Source: an uncultured Clostridia bacterium (GTDB taxonomy: Bacteria; Bacillota; Clostridia; Oscillospirales; Acutalibacteraceae). From it: a DNA stretch of 5,365 nt. The stretch spans positions 1 to 5,365 of the forward strand of contig CALAQQ010000101.1 in the NCBI GenBank assembly GCA_937888485.1, written 5' to 3'. Within the stretch, counting starts at the first letter, position 1; each line of letters starts with the position of its first letter. Below, piece after piece: positions 5,315 to 5,365 of the stretch. The notes beneath the pieces were generated by a model, which was not told the origin of the DNA, made no database searches, and saw only the letters and a list, made by a program, of their open reading frames with translations. Position numbers and translations under genes: made by a program.

Positions 5315-5365
5315 TTTTCACCAACCTTCTTTTTGAATTTTATTTGCAGCCGTGGAAATATGGAA

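Noticed and set aside
5315..5365. A further gene or attachment site at the right edge
   Set aside because: Only 51 bases are present; apart from the recombinase RBS nothing can be supported.

Overview
The window reads as two different genomic backgrounds joined near position 945-967. By hand count, positions 1-960 are about 52% GC, while 961-1260 is about 42%. The rest of the window looks similarly AT-rich or richer in AT. The right part (about 965-5365) looks like a low-to-mid-GC Firmicute, probably a gut- or rumen-type clostridium. The reasons are GGAG-type ribosome binding sites, clean -35/-10 promoters, A/T-flanked intrinsic terminators and a large serine recombinase of the type common in Clostridia. 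The left part carries a membrane protein with a TgpA-like transglutaminase architecture, has no clear Shine-Dalgarno, and may come from another lineage. The taxonomy is inference; no search was run.

Layout, left to right. (1) A minus-strand reading frame runs from 916 off the left edge. It is the N-terminal 305 residues of a multi-pass membrane protein whose extracytoplasmic part begins with a motif typical of TgpA/DUF3488 transglutaminases. (2) A minus-strand Gfo/Idh/MocA-family NAD(P)-dependent oxidoreductase (920-1876) has lost its normal C-terminal end exactly where the base composition changes. (3) A divergent control region (about 1877-2011) has two face-to-face promoters whose -10 boxes overlap, flanked by an 11-bp direct repeat. 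(4) A plus-strand AraC-family regulator (2012-2806) most likely controls the oxidoreductase. (5) A plus-strand monocistronic unit (2925-3665) has its own extended -10 promoter, strong RBS and terminator, and encodes a membrane-anchored or secreted protein of unknown function. (6) A minus-strand large serine recombinase (3782-5314) has a reading frame that runs through a terminator-like hairpin before its stop codon.

How they fit together. The regulator and oxidoreductase form a classic divergent pair, probably for use of a sugar or polyol-type compound whose identity cannot be read from the sequence. The secreted protein is an independent unit. The recombinase is convergent to it and is the only mobile-element gene visible, so part of the right end may be an integrated element. 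No RNA genes, CRISPR array or replication origin were found.

The points most worth a second look are the composition and protein breakpoint near 950, the recombinase tail encoded by a terminator hairpin, the overlapping divergent promoters, and a 12-bp sequence shared between the RBS and the terminator of the secreted-protein gene. I see no convincing evidence for an entirely new system here.
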